From positions 186,001-250,000 of the forward strand of contig CAJJDP010000028.1 in the NCBI GenBank assembly GCA_905182995.1: 64,000 bases of DNA, read 5' to 3'. The notes beneath the pieces are model-generated. The model worked only from the letters and a program-made list of their open reading frames with translations. It was not told where the DNA came from and searched no databases. Both the position numbers and the translations under genes were made by a program. The stretch is from Paramecium octaurelia. Lineage: Eukaryota; Ciliophora; Oligohymenophorea; Peniculida; Parameciidae. Positions 1 through 11,997 of this stretch are shown here, piece after piece (the stretch's first letter is position 1; the number at the start of each line of letters is the position of its first letter).

Positions 1-1665
1 TATCATTAGCATAGTAGGGAGGTTGCCCAACTAAAAGTTCATACATTACTACTCCTAATAAGTACCAATCGACAGCCTTTCCATGACCGCATCTTTTAAG
101 CATCTCAGGAGCTAAGTAAGCTACAGACCCACAAAATGATCTTGCACCAGAATAATGTTCTTAAACTCCCTCTTTTGATAGACCAAAATCCGTTAGCATA
201 GCAAAGCCATCTGCATCCAAAACAATATTATCAGGTTTCAAATCTCTGAATATTATATCTCTCTTATGTAAATCTTCCAAAGCAAGAATCATTTAAGTCA
301 GATATAATTTCACTCTTTCTTCTGGAAATCTTTATTCTCTTCTCAAATGAGAACTTAAATCTCCGCCAGGACAATAATCCATAATAAGACAGAGTTTATC
401 AGCAGTTTAGAATGCATATCTTAATCTGACAATAAATGGATGCTTAGTTAATGATAACACATTCCTCTCAGTTTATGCATATCTTGTAAGATTTTGTTCT
501 GATATTATAAATTAAGATTACTTTATATTTTTGATTTATGAAGAACCTTCATAGCCAATAATTGATTAGTGTCCAATTTTTCAACTAAATATACTTCTCC
601 AAAACTGCCTTTCCCAATAAGAGCATGCACTTTAAAATGATGAGGACCTACTTTATCTTCATTAAATGAATTGCAATTTTCACTACCAAAGTCAGTTCTT
701 GCATCATAAATTTTAATTGAATTGTTATTTTATTTTTGCATTGCCTAAAGAAATATCTATTAATTGGAGGAATAATCCATAGCAATTTTATTCTCCTTGT
801 TTCTATCATTATTATAATTTAATATACTTTAAAGTTAGATTCAAGCTTTGCTTATTTAATAATAAATCCATAATTTTCTATCTTTGATTCATGGTTGCCA
901 GATGAAGGCAAGTGTTTTTGTTAATATCTTGAGAATTGATGTCGGCTCCTGCTGTAATTAATTATTAAGTAATTTCCTCAATCCCTAAACTACAAGCAAT
1001 CATTAAAGGAGTTTATAATTTTGAATTTAATGAATCTATTTGAGCTTCGTGATATAATAGTAATCCAACTAATTTAGAATTTCCACTCATCACACTTAAA
1101 TGTAACACTGTATTTCCTTCTGTATCCCTTGCATTAATTTCAGGCTTGTCTTTTAAAAGGATTTCTTTAACCTCATTATAGGAATTATTTTTCACTGCCT
1201 TTATCAATTTAGCATTATTTGGACTCTTTGTATTCCTAATAGATTAAAAATATAGAAACCAATTATTTCTCCAATCTTAAAAACGAATATCAATGACTTT
1301 GCCTGTATCTTGATCTCGAATACAAAATTCTGGATATTTGCCTGAAGCTTTTACCTTGATATTTAAATTTATTACTAATTTATTAGGTGGCAACTTTTAA
1401 ACCAAAACTGACCCTTCATCAAGAAGACTGGGTGAAATCATTGATCGTTCACATCTATGACCAGCTGAAAATTATCTATCAGATTGCGATGGTTCTGTTT
1501 TTATTATTTTTGCAATGTTGTAAGTTTGCATAGGTGAACGAGAAGGAGGTTTTGTTATTGGAACCTATTAAACGTTCATTGAATAAGACTATTTTAAATA
1601 ACTTAATAATTTATATTTTCTAAAATACTTTTTCTAATCAAATCTTAAAGCTTACCCTGAATCAT
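1..1665 (-). CDS. Ankyrin-repeat AGC-family protein kinase (3' end outside window)
   Basis: This is a serine/threonine kinase with an N-terminal extension. About 531 codons are visible and the C-terminus lies beyond base 1. Residues 1-145 are an unrecognised domain containing [14 protein letters not shown]. Ankyrin repeats follow at about 146-285 ([42 protein letters not shown]). The kinase starts near 328 with glycine loop [10 protein letters not shown], the lysine in AMKVLHK, the catalytic loop [11 protein letters not shown], and [18 protein letters not shown] is the AGC-type form. The start ATG at 1665 is followed after three codons by an intron. Three introns restore the frame: 1634-1655 (22 nt), 803-827 (25 nt) and 499-521 (23 nt, ending CAG). 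It is divergent from the kinase gene at 1963. Substrate unknown. The kinase call is firm; the exact AGC subfamily is not. Confidence 0.85.
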
Positions 1666-1962
1666 ACAAAGCACAGCATCATTATTTGAAGGTTAGAAAA
1701 TCAATCATTTAGATCTCAAGCTAAAAGATCACCAACACATTTACTTTGATTAGACTGTTGATTCCCCTTAAATTTTTAGTTTTTATAAATTTCTATAAAA
1801 GAATAATTAAAATATACCTCTATTTCTATTTTATGTATAATCAAGACATTTTTAATACCTTTCTCAAATTTTAGCTATAAATTATCCACTTTGAAATCCT
1901 AAAAACTTAAATTTTGATTATCCTTAAAAATTACTGTATAATCACAAATATTTATAATTTCT
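1666..1962. promoter_or_regulatory. Shared intergenic spacer between two divergent kinase genes
   Basis: This 297-bp AT-rich gap separates the start codons of two oppositely transcribed kinase genes, so both promoters must lie here. I see no distinct motif beyond A/T runs. Confidence 0.4.
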
Positions 1963-3533
1963 ATGTATTCTAATTAAGACCCTGAGGAATAATTTGAATT
2001 GAATGAATTAATTGGAGAAGGTGCCTATGCAAAAGTTTATAAGGGAAGGCATAAGAACGGCTAAATTGTAGCTATAAAAATAGTTCCTTCAACTGGCGAA
2101 ATTCAATCATTAATTAAGGAGATTCAGATCTTAAAAGTATTATCAATTATGTAAGTAGGAATGCTAACATGCTCATATAGTACAATATTATGGTTCCTTT
2201 TATAAGGATGGAAATTTATGGCTAGTTATGGAGTATTGTGTAGGAGGATCAATAATTGATTTATTGAAAATCACTTAGAAAACATTAACTGAGTCAGAGA
2301 TAGCAGCAATTCTATATCATGTACTGCTTGGAATTGAATATTTGCATGCGAATAAAAAAATTCACAGGGATATCAAGGCTGGAAATATATTGTTGGATGA
2401 AAAAGGAACAATCAAAATTGCTGATTTTGGTGTGGCCGCACAACTCATATATACTAATGCAGACAAAGTATTTCTAATTTAATAAAAAGGGAACAGTAAT
2501 AGGCACCCCTGTTTACATGTCTCCAGAAGTTATATCTAAGAATCGATATAACCATCTAACAGATATTTGGTCGTTGGGAGTCACTGCTATTGAACTTGCT
2601 GAAGGAAAACCCCCTTATTCTCATATTCATCCTGTAAGAGCAATGTTTGCTATAAAAAATAACCCACCTTAGGGTTTAACCAATCCTGAAAAATGGTCCA
2701 AGGAATTTAACGATTTCGTTAAATCTTGCTTAAGAGTGTAAGTCTCGGAAAGACCTTCAGCTTAACAATTACTTTAGTCACCGTTTATAAAACAGGGCAA
2801 ACAAGATTAAAAGAAGTTAGTTAATCTTATAGAGAATTTCCTCAATTAAATAGATGAATATAGATAATCAAAAACACAAGGAAATTTAGAAAATATTTAG
2901 ACGTTGATCTCTAAGCAAGAGAATAGTGAGGATGAAGAACAGTCATGTGGAACTGTAGTGGAATGTGGAACACTTGTGATTAAAGAAGAAGAAGTATAAA
3001 GCAAAGGAGAAAAAGAATTAGATTTTGTAACATATGCTAAGAAGGAAAAAATAATCAATGAAATTATTGATGAATAATTAAGTGATGAACAATAAATGGA
3101 AAATATGAATTAAGACGAGAGAAAAAAGTTTTTGGCATTCTTGCATTCATAGATGGAAGAAGAGATTTCTAAAGTAAAATAAAAATATATGCCTAAAATT
3201 GAGATGCTTACTCAAAAAATAAAGTCAAATGAATCACCTGAGCCAACTAAGCCAACTAAGCCATTGTAATAGATTCCTTAAACTAAACCTTAATTATTGA
3301 TTTAAACTTAATAATCTCAATAAGTTCAATAATAATTATAATAACCTTAAAAGATAGAAGTTGCAGTTCCATTTTAAGTCAATCCAGAAGTACTATAAAA
3401 ATTATCAAATTTGAAAATCCCTTAAATTAAAATATAGAATGTAAGTTCTCCAACAGCATAGTTAAGATCTAATCCTAAACAAAAAGTAAACCCTGAATAT
3501 TAAGTCAAATAAAATATTCATTCAAATTATTGA
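1963..3533 (+). CDS. Hippo/MST-like STE20-family protein kinase with C-terminal SARAH-like segment
   Basis: Predicted 508-residue serine/threonine kinase. The N-terminal kinase domain shows glycine loop [10 protein letters not shown], lysine in [45 protein letters not shown] and the activation-segment end [10 protein letters not shown], all typical of MST/STE20 kinases. After a charged, then Gln/Pro-rich linker there is [18 protein letters not shown] at about residue 375. This matches the SARAH helix of MST kinases, which mediates dimerisation with Salvador/RASSF partners. Introns at 2137-2158 and 2468-2489 (22 nt each) are needed to join the kinase subdomains, and the spliced length divides exactly by three. 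A role in Hippo/MOB-type control of cell cortex or division is inferred from the family only. Confidence 0.85.
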
Positions 3534-3898
3534 TGAAGATTTTTGATTTTAACTATTGATTATTAAATCAAATATTTTAATTATAAATACAAAAACTAAC
3601 TATTCTCATATTGAATTATAAATCATAATAGTATTATATTGTATATATATCTTTATTAATATCTAATTTACAATATTACTGAATATTTGGAAAGGCAAAA
3701 CGAAAAATATTTAAACTTTAAAATAACCTTGAAACTGAAAAGGGGTGCTTTTTTTTTCAAAGAAATAAGAATCATTTGTTAAAGATATATAGTTTTAATA
3801 TTATGTATATTCAATTAAATTTTAGTTTCTGTTTTTTCTATTGAAAAAAGAAATAGAAAGTGTTGATTATTTCATATACTATTATAAATAAAATTATT
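3534..3898. other. Intergenic, no gene seen
   Basis: This 365-bp AT-rich spacer lies between two co-oriented genes. It holds A/T runs and an eight-base T tract near 3750. No coding signal or RNA gene is recognised. Confidence 0.5.
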
Positions 3899-4820
3899 AT
3901 GGATTAAGAAATTGTGGATTAACTTACTTTAGATTCTATTCCTTACTATGAAGAGTAGTTGTATGGAGCATTATAAGTTATAATTGACTTACAATAGAAA
4001 GTTGAATAGCATGAAATGATTTTGGATGATGTATTAATTATCTTATTAAACAAGGAAAATTCGAATGAAAACTAGATTGAGGATGTTGAAGGCGATTTAC
4101 AAGAAATAATTTCAACCATTCAATAATAGTAACTTAAAGAATTACAAGATATTGATGAGATAAGTTTGAAATAACAAGAGGATTTCGATTAATTATTTAA
4201 AGTATGAAGCTTATTACTATTAGCAATTACATGAGTTGGAATAATTGACTAATCAATATCAATAAGAAAATAACTAAGATGAGCAATACATAAAAATGAC
4301 ATAATAGATGATATCTGAAAGATAGCAATAACTAAAAGAATTAAGTGAATAATTTATGTTACAAGACATTCATAATAAAGAAAATCAAAGAATCATTTAA
4401 AATTTACAATAAAAACTGAAATTGGACGCTGTTATTATACCTTAAGAAGGTTCTAAGGAGGAGAAAAGAGAGGTTACTTAAATTGTGAAGCATCAACGTT
4501 AAGAATCAGAAGAAGATGTTGATTATATCAAATATCTTTAACTCACTGATTATAAGTAAAAGCTTGAAGAAGAATTGGAATAAATAGCAAAATAACCAAA
4601 AATCGATAAGGATATGATTGATGCATCTACCTAAACTCATTAGCAAGAGTTTCTAATTAAATCAAAAAATTATGATGATTTTGTTTATTCTAGCAGTTGT
4701 GTATAGCCAACTTTTTCTGTGGAAAACACTCCAAAAGCAAGTCAAATACTCTTGCATTCACTTTTAAAAGAGGAGAAACCAAGAAATAGAGAATGCTGTG
4801 CAAGTTGCAGAATTTACTGA
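3899..4820 (+). CDS. Coiled-coil protein, function unknown
   Basis: Predicted 299 residues, rich in Glu, Gln, Leu and Lys. Long stretches such as EQLTNQYQQENNQDEQ and QKLEEELEQIAKQPK show heptad-like spacing, suggesting an extended coiled coil. One 22-nt intron (4202-4223) removes the only in-frame TGA, and the spliced length is exactly 300 codons. The C-terminus ends in a cysteine cluster (ECCASCRIY). No family is recognised. Its 3' end faces, and may overlap, a minus-strand coiled-coil gene. Confidence 0.7.
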
Positions 4821-5464
4821 AAATTAAATTAAATGATAGATCATTTTCTTTATTGTATTTTACCACTTTATGGTTTTGATATATTTTCCAAAATTCTAGG
4901 TGTTACTATTACAGGTCTAACAATTAAATTGGTTGGAGTTATTAGTTAATTCTGATTTATTATTTTAAATTTGTTCATTTAATTTCTTGATTTCTTCATC
5001 TCTCAATTTGAGTTATGATTATAACAAGTATTTCATTTGTAAATTTACAGGTTATCTAGGTTATGCTTCGTAAATGCTAATTAGTTCCTAGTAACTACGA
5101 TATTGGTAAAATACATTCTTCTTCAACCATTTATAATTTTAGCATTAACAAATGTTAAGCTTAAAGGAACTCATTTTTTTAAATTCTCAGCATATTTTTT
5201 TTATCTAACTATAGCTTCTTTTAATTATGAATTAAGGGACTAGCGTAATCGATGTTCTAATTATTAAGCTTCACCCTTCCTCGCCTATACCTATCTATCT
5301 TTTTCTTTTATTTATTTCTAAAATTCTCTTTCTGGTTATTGATATTTTGCATTTAGTTATTTAATTTCTATCCTTTCATGTTCATCATTTTTAGTGTTTA
5401 AGAGGTAAGTAACTTTAGTAAGGTGAACAACTTATTTGCATAAAAGATCATGGTTTTTCTCCAT
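4758..5464 (-). CDS. Coiled-coil gene with an apparent frame break
   Basis: Two minus-strand open frames abut at a run of seven A/T bases near 5174. The upstream frame (ATG at 5464, stop at 5171-5173) encodes about 97 residues with clear coiled-coil content (EHRLRQSLNSQLKEAIVRQK). The downstream frame (from 5174) continues with YRSYQELISIYEAQPRQP and KLRDEEIKKLNEQIQ and runs to a TGA at 4758, overlapping the end of the plus-strand gene. No GT-AG intron of normal size joins them; one extra A in the homopolymer would. So either the assembly has an indel here, the gene is decaying, or these are two short genes. The start lies only 11 bp below the previous stop. The 3' boundary is uncertain. Confidence 0.4.
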
Positions 5465-5475
5465 CGTTAAATTAA

Positions 5476-5814
5476 TCAAAATAATAAAATGGATGTAATA
5501 ATAATCATAACTGCAGTAATCTGAACAGAATCCAGCTGTCCAAATAACCTTTACCATATATTTCTGGCTGGGTTGGCTGCCTCTAATTATTCTTTAGTAG
5601 GACCATTGCTTGTGGCTGTGGAATTGCTTGTTATATTTGATTATGGTGGTGGTTAAGGAGATGAAGTCGATGGTTAGGCTTTTGGAGCCCCTGGTTTTGC
5701 AGCTGGAGGTGGAGCTGCATCGTGAGTTGTGATTCCCTGTTCTCCCATAAAATGCTTTCTTTATTCCGACAACATAAGCAACATCATCAAAAATACTAGA
5801 ACGACTATCCTCAT
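5476..5814 (-). CDS. Small secretory protein with signal peptide, Pro/Ser/Thr stalk and C-terminal membrane anchor
   Basis: Intronless 112-codon frame. The N-terminus MRIVVLVFLMMLLMLS looks like a signal peptide. The middle is rich in Pro, Ser, Thr, Asn and Gln, with possible N-glycosylation sites (NIT, NST). The C-terminus (VMIIITSILLF) is a short hydrophobic segment running to the stop, as in tail anchors or GPI signals. Together this looks like a small mucin-like surface or endomembrane protein. No family is recognised. It sits between the ACP gene and a coiled-coil gene on the same strand, with only 11 bp before the next start. Confidence 0.6.
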
Positions 5815-6113
5815 TTATAATTAATATTATAAACACTATAATGTTCATTGATAATTTAATAGAAGTTTTTGTGTTTACATTATTTGATCTCTTTCAATCT
5901 CTGTGAGACATATACATATACAGATTTTTGAATTGTTTTTCATTTTTGAAATTTTAAGAAAAATAATCAAGCATTTTTAGCATTCTCATAAAAATATTAT
6001 GGAAAATCTAAAAGCAAATCAATACTAAGAGTTGGGATTCTTTTGAGAAGGAATACTTAAATCTGCCAAGAATTAAATGAAAAACTCATATTGTTTGTTT
6101 AATTGATTATTAA

Positions 6114-6514
6114 TCATTATTTAACTGAAGTTGAGTTCCTCTGAACAACATATTTATAGAATACAGCAATTGCCTCGCTCACTCCCTTGATTCTTTCAGC
6201 TTCTTCATTTTATATATCTAATAAATTCATTTGTTGAAATTATTACCAAATCCAAAATTCTCTTCCAGAGCTACAACCATTTCAACTGCATCTAAGGAAT
6301 CAAATCCCAACTCTTCGAATGTAGCCTACATATGAAATCTTTTTACTTTATCTGATAATTTGTCAACTTTGCATTTTGCAGCAGATTTCATGACTTGCAA
6401 CACTTTAGCAGTGACTTCTTCTAATAACTCCTTGTTTTAAGTAGTTGAGCAGAATCTGAAGGTTCTACATTAGAATCCCATTGGGTTTATGAGACGAAGA
6501 GCTCTAACAAACAT
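6114..6514 (-). CDS. Mitochondrial acyl carrier protein
   Basis: Predicted 123-residue acyl carrier protein. The mature part contains TFEELGFDSLDAVEMVVALE, where the serine of DSLD is the site for the 4'-phosphopantetheine arm, followed by the conserved EENFGF and EEAERIKGVSEAIAVF. The first ~35 residues (MFVRALRLINPMGFQCR...) are Arg-rich and lack acids, as in a mitochondrial presequence. A 29-nt intron (6218-6246) splits the codon after EENFGF and restores the family sequence; spliced length is 124 codons. Known role of the family: mitochondrial fatty-acid and lipoate synthesis and a subunit role in complex I and Fe-S assembly. Confidence 0.92.
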
Positions 6515-7710
6515 AATTATCAATATTTATTTTTATATAAAGAATTTTGTGGTTGTTTTAGATTTATATTTTTTATTTTCCATCTCAATTATTCTTCTAT
6601 CAAGAATGTTCTTTTTCCTAATTTACAGAAAGTCCCCATTTTCATTTATTAAAATTGTACTTATAATATAATATTAATCAAGAAAATCTATTAATAATGT
6701 ATTGTATATTAACATTAATATTGTCTCATAGTCTATAATATCAATAGATTTATCTAGATCAATCATGAAAAAATTAATGTATATTATTATTTCTAGACCG
6801 AAATCCATGAATTAGATTTCTTGATTATTTTAATATTTTGTGCAACGATATTGCAACTAATTTCATGCTAAACAAGAATGAATGATAAATAATACTAACT
6901 TTATCAGTGCTAAAGTTAGTATTAAATTATAAATAAAAATATTTGGCCTCTTTTAGTTTATGATTGTCGAGTTGATTTGAAATAAATATAAATATAATTA
7001 TAAATATATAAATGAAGGGATTCTGTAATTTTTAGAAAATCCTACTTCATTATAGTAGATTGAATACACAATGCACGAGAGTATAGCTTAGAATGTAAGA
7101 TTTTAAATAAGTATTGTAGAGCTAATTAATAAGTTAATAAGTAATTCAGATGTTGCTCTATGATAAGTTCATTACAATATTTTACTTTTAGTAAAACTAA
7201 CCTACTTGGATTTATTGATTTACTAGATAGTAATTAGTATAAAATATTAATAATAGTTCATAAGATTTTAATTCAATTAGAAGTGGAGAATTGGAGTAAA
7301 AAAATGATTCGTGTTTGATTGATATTGTTCTGATATTTAATATAAATTTGAGTCTAATGAAAAGTTGTTGTTATTAGTTAGAATTAGTTAATGAATTTAG
7401 TAACATCATCATTCCTACAATGTTACAAAAATAAAAAATTGTATGAATTACAATTTAAGCTCTCTTGGTTTATTTCTCATAATATCTTATTTAAATTAAC
7501 ATTACCTCAAATGTTGGAAGAGAGATCTCTTTAGATATTTGCAATTTTATAAATAAGTTAAATCTAGAATTTAATGATAAATGAGGATTAAAATTAGATT
7601 TGAAGAAAAGAGATTTTCAAAGATGACAGGGTGGAAAAGAGAGAAAATTAAAATAGAATGCTACAATGTCGACATTAAATTAATTAAATTTAAAATAATT
7701 ATTAACTTAA
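6515..7710. other. Long intergenic region with a possible decayed gene fragment
   Basis: About 1.2 kb with no intact gene. Plus-strand pieces between roughly 7070 and 7580 read as short helical segments (IVELINKLISNSDVAL; GREISLDICNFINKLN) separated by frame changes and TGA codons that I cannot join by normal introns. The spacing and composition faintly recall armadillo repeats, so this could be a relic gene. The first 500 bp look non-coding. Confidence 0.3.
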
Positions 7711-10570
7711 ATGTTTAGCATAGAAGAATTTATTAAACAATATAAGAATCTTTCAAGTCCAGATAAGAGTATAAGTCAGGAAGCGAACAAATATATCCTT
7801 AAATTGCAACAAACTAAGGAAGCTTTCACTATCGCATAATAAATATTAGATTAATAAAATATTTAATAAGAATACTAATTCATAGCATGCTAATTGATTT
7901 ATAGAAGATTGAAGGAAGAATGTGATATTACCATACAACCTTATCTTTTAACTTTATTAGGAAGACCACTATCAAACATTGCCTTGAATTAAGTTTGCTC
8001 CTCATTTGCTGTCATTATTGTAGGTAACTCTCAGCTTTGGAAAGGGTATCAGAGTATTATATATGCTTTTTAGAATACTATAGGAATTAATACAATTAAT
8101 GAAGGTAAAAATGCCAATAGGTATTGAAATTCTGAATTAAATTGCAATTTAAAGCAAAGAATGCCATTCAAAAAAAGAATAATAGAAATTGCAACTAGAA
8201 TTCTAGACACAAGAAAGTATACTTTCAGAAATATTTCTAAGTTTGTTATGTGTCTAGGATTTGAATATTTTTAAATAAACTATTTCATGCATTGAATCAT
8301 GGGTCTAATTTTCATATAACTTATTCAAAGATTCAAAACTGATTCAACAAATAATAGTATTAATATAACATGCTTTGTAAAATAATGCACTTGAATATTC
8401 TGATAAATTATTCTCTTTACTATACGAAGCTGTTGCATACTCACAATATATTAAAAGTGCCATTACGGAGCCCATTGTGCAATAAAATTTAATTGCAATG
8501 CTTGAGTTTATAATAAAGATTTATTCTCCTTAAATTTCAGTTAAGTTTGCATCCTTTGCAACTAAGTTTATTTGTGATTTTTATTCAATCATTTAAAATT
8601 CAAAGTATGAAGAAACAGTATTAACAATGATGGTCAATATTGTGAATAATCCTTAGAGGAAAATAGTATTCCAAACATTTGAGTTTTGGAGTCAAATGAG
8701 ACAGTGTAATTTGCATCAAGGAGTTGGGTTAAAGATATTACAATGTTTAATAGATAGATGCAAAGTAAAATCTATTAAATTAACGAAATAATTTCTATCA
8801 GGAGAGTCTGAAGATGAAAATGACTATTTTAATAAAGCAGACTGTGAAGGTTAGGATTGTAATATCTCTACTTCTGACTTTCGAGAGCATTGTAAAGAAA
8901 TATTCATTAGCATATATAAAAGCACCGAATAAATCAATTAAACGAATTCATTTTTTTAAATCATACTATCAAATTTGGTTATCACTAATCCTGAGTCCTC
9001 AGACTAAATTATTTAAAGTGAAGCAGCATTGTTTTGTCTTTGTTCAATTATAGATGAAGCAGACTTTTAAATTGACAACCCATTAGTCTTATAAATTATT
9101 TAATTTGTGCTTTAATTGTCAAACAGCTAAAGTTTTGATATTATTGTAAAGACAACGCTCTAAATGTTTAATGGATTAACTAATTAATTAAGCCTAAATA
9201 ATGAGCTATTGCTTTCTATTACAAAGTACTTCTTCTAGTATATGCTTCATCCATTATTGGGATCTTTAGCTGGAGTGTAAATATTCAATTTAATATAAGT
9301 GCTTTCGAATATATTTGTAATAATGGGGACCTTAAGAATTAACAGCTGATATCTGATTGTGTACTCTTTCTAGACCAACATTTTAATGATTTTATTAATT
9401 AATCTTAATTAAGTTGTTTTGTTGAAGGCATATTGAAATTATGTTATCGAATTTATTCACAAGGGAACATAGATTGCATAATCCAGGTATTTAATCGATT
9501 AAATTAATTATAGTTGTTCCAATTTGCGAATAACTAATTTCAACTATTTAAAAATATTAACTTGCTGACTAAATAGCAATTCAATTACATTACTACATTA
9601 ATTATTGCAATATTAACTTGGATTAATTCTAATATTGAAGAAATAAGTCCTTAAGTAAAATAGATATCAGATTTGTTATGCTCTTCTATAAGTGAACCAT
9701 TAGTCAATTTATTTAAAGAATAATAAGGTTTGTCAAACAATGACGAGCTATATTAATTAGTTAGGATGATATTGAAAGTATCAAACTATTAAACTCATTC
9801 ATAATCTATTATATCATTGCTACAAATTTCATTTCAAATATTCTATCAGAATCCAGTCCAAAAATATTAATGGTTGTAGTTAATCACAATTGCAATTGGT
9901 AGATGTTCTGAATATTAATTTATTTCTTAATGGGCATTTTCAAGTAGTTAATAAATTCATTAATTTTGTATTGAGTAATTTAAGCATTGGAGAGATCCAG
10001 ATTTGATGAAAGTTTATGTAGAGTTTGTCAAAGAATGCACAAGATGTTGTCAATAAGCGTTATTTCAATCCCCTTATCTGTTTTTAATAATAGAAGTAAT
10101 TTGTGAAGCCTTTTTAACTTTGAATTCATATGAAATGCAAAGGGAAATTTTACATTTTTTCAAGTAAGAATTGATATAATTATCTTAGAACTTTGTCTCA
10201 ATTCATTGAAAAGGGATAGGATTACTTCAATTAAATCGTAATATAGATAGTTACGACTCTATTCCTGAGTATTTCAAACATCAATCGTGCTATTATCTTT
10301 TAGATTATCTAGATTTTGTAATTCCTCTTAAAAAAGGAAATAAGCAGTGACGAACTGAAGGAACTTATCTATTAGACGTTGCTTAAAAGTTGGGGTGCCA
10401 ACAAGAACCCTTAGTAAGTCCAACTTGTAAGTCAAGCAATCGTGCATTATTTAAAAAAGACAGGAGATAATGGATTGAACAGAGAATTAAAATTATTATT
10501 GCAAAATCTAAGAGAAATGGGGGAGGAAGAGATCGATTATATGCATTTGGAAATGGTTATAAAACAATGA
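7711..10570 (+). CDS. Importin-13 / transportin-3-like karyopherin (importin-beta superfamily)
   Basis: Predicted 927-residue all-helical protein. The N-terminal arrangement (AQQILDQQNIQQEYQFIACQ, LGRPLSNIALNQVCSSFAVI, LWKGILQELIQLM, GIEILNQIAIQSKE) follows the first HEAT repeats of the Mtr10/transportin-3/importin-13 branch, which carries cargo through nuclear pores with Ran-GTP. Later repeats (EFWSQMRQCN, SYIRRL-free helical pairs up to EELKELIYQTLLKSWG) continue to the end. Three introns are required: 8046-8073 (28 nt), 9277-9299 (23 nt) and 10164-10188 (25 nt). After splicing the frame is 928 codons. The assignment rests on overall HEAT pattern; the exact orthologue (TNPO3 or IPO13) cannot be decided by eye. 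Confidence 0.7.
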
Positions 10571-10619
10571 AGATGATCTATGTTTCTATTTATTGTGTAC
10601 GATATTATTAGATTACATA

Positions 10620-11974
10620 TCATCTAAAATAATATAAAGCTCTTGCTGTTTAGCCTTAGACTTTTGATTCGTCTTCTGTCTATTAGGTCCAGTATTCTTC
10701 AAACAAGGCTCTATCTTCAGGTTTTGAGGCATCAAGCTTTGTAAGTTGAAGGTACTCAAATGTTGGATGATCTTTCTAGAAATTTAGAATACACTAATAC
10801 CAAATATTATGGGACTTCAGTTCCTCTCCAGATCCAAGCACCACTGATATCAAGATTTGGAACATCTCCATAGACACCATGGATAGCAAATGCCCATTTC
10901 TTGAAGTGTGGATCAGCTCTTTGTAAGAATCCATTGCAATTGTTTCTGAAGGAGATAAGTACTTTTCCTTCACCTTCTGCCTTAATATATTTGACAATCC
11001 AGATAGACCATCCTTATGAATCAAAGACATTCCAGAAGTGTTAGAATTCAGCTGCTTAGTCCTTTGAAGCTAAGAATTATCTCTTCCAATCGTCAATATT
11101 GAAGGTTGAGGGTGGTAAAGTATCAAATTCACAGACTTATTTCTTTGGTTTTTCTTCCTCTTCATCATCAGCCTTTTATGGTTTTTCTTCCTTCTTTGGT
11201 TTCTCTTGTTTTTATTATTATTATTAAGGCTATTTCTCTTTCTTTTCCTTCTTTTCATGATGTTCATGACCGTGAGCATGTCCAGCAAATTACAATGCAG
11301 GGAAAGGTTTCTTTGTATATCTTGTTCTTCCGAATAACTAAAATTTATTGAATTAAATACATTTAAGAAAGCTGGAAGCTCTGTTACTTATTTATACCAT
11401 CTAAGAATATTGACTAACTTAACTCTGTCGTCTTCTCCATAAAGGAATGTAAATATTCCTTAGAAGTATGAAGCTAAATTAATATCAGCTATTGTCAATT
11501 AATCACCAACCAAGTATTAATTATTGGCTAAATGGGCTTCCAATACTTTGAATTTCCAATCCAAATCAGCATGAGCTTGAGTTGCTTGAGTGGGATTGAT
11601 TGGGAAATGTCCGAAGACTGGCAACAAGAGTTGAATCAAGGATGGCTCGATTTCTCCAGCTGCGAAGTCCAACCATTATTTGACTTTGGCTTATTGGAAT
11701 TCATTTGCTCCAACCAATGGTGTTCCTCTGACGACATATTAAAGGATGGCGTTGCTTTCAGTCAAAACTCCTTCGGGGGTCTCGAGAACAGGGACTTTGC
11801 CCAATGGATTCTTAGCTAAGAATTCTGGTGTCTAAGACGGATAGAGGAATTGAATACTTCCAAATCTTTCCACTCTAAGAGTTAGGAGGTAACATCAACG
11901 TTGGCGAGTTGAGCAGCAACAAGGATTTTATTTGCTCTAGGATTGCCAGAGATATAATTTAGTTTTAAAGACAT
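10620..11974 (-). CDS. EEF1G: Translation elongation factor 1 gamma (eEF1B gamma)
   Basis: Predicted 426 residues with the full family layout. An N-terminal GST-like domain (NPLGKVPVLETPEGVL, ESNAILQYVV) is followed by a GST C-terminal helical domain (LTIADINLASYF), then a Lys/Glu/Gln-rich hinge (GHAHGHEHHEKKRK...), then the conserved EF1G C-terminal domain (FDTLPPSTFNIDDWKRQF, GWSIWIVKY, FAIHGVYG, EYWTQQTEDES). Family role: scaffold of the eEF1B complex that recharges eEF1A with GTP. Introns lie at 11832-11857 (26 nt), 11338-11360 (23 nt) and 10776-10800 (25 nt). The spliced frame is 427 codons. Its start is 23 bp downstream of the stop of the EF-hand gene on the same strand. Confidence 0.96.
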
Positions 11975-11997
11975 CTTAAATCTTAAATTTATTTATT

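Noticed and set aside
8105-8120. Apparent 16-nt intron in the karyopherin gene
   Set aside because: It fixes the frame, but a 28-nt intron at 8046-8073 (GT...TAG) does so too and yields a better HEAT-repeat sequence (LWKGILQELIQLM), so the ultrashort intron is unnecessary.
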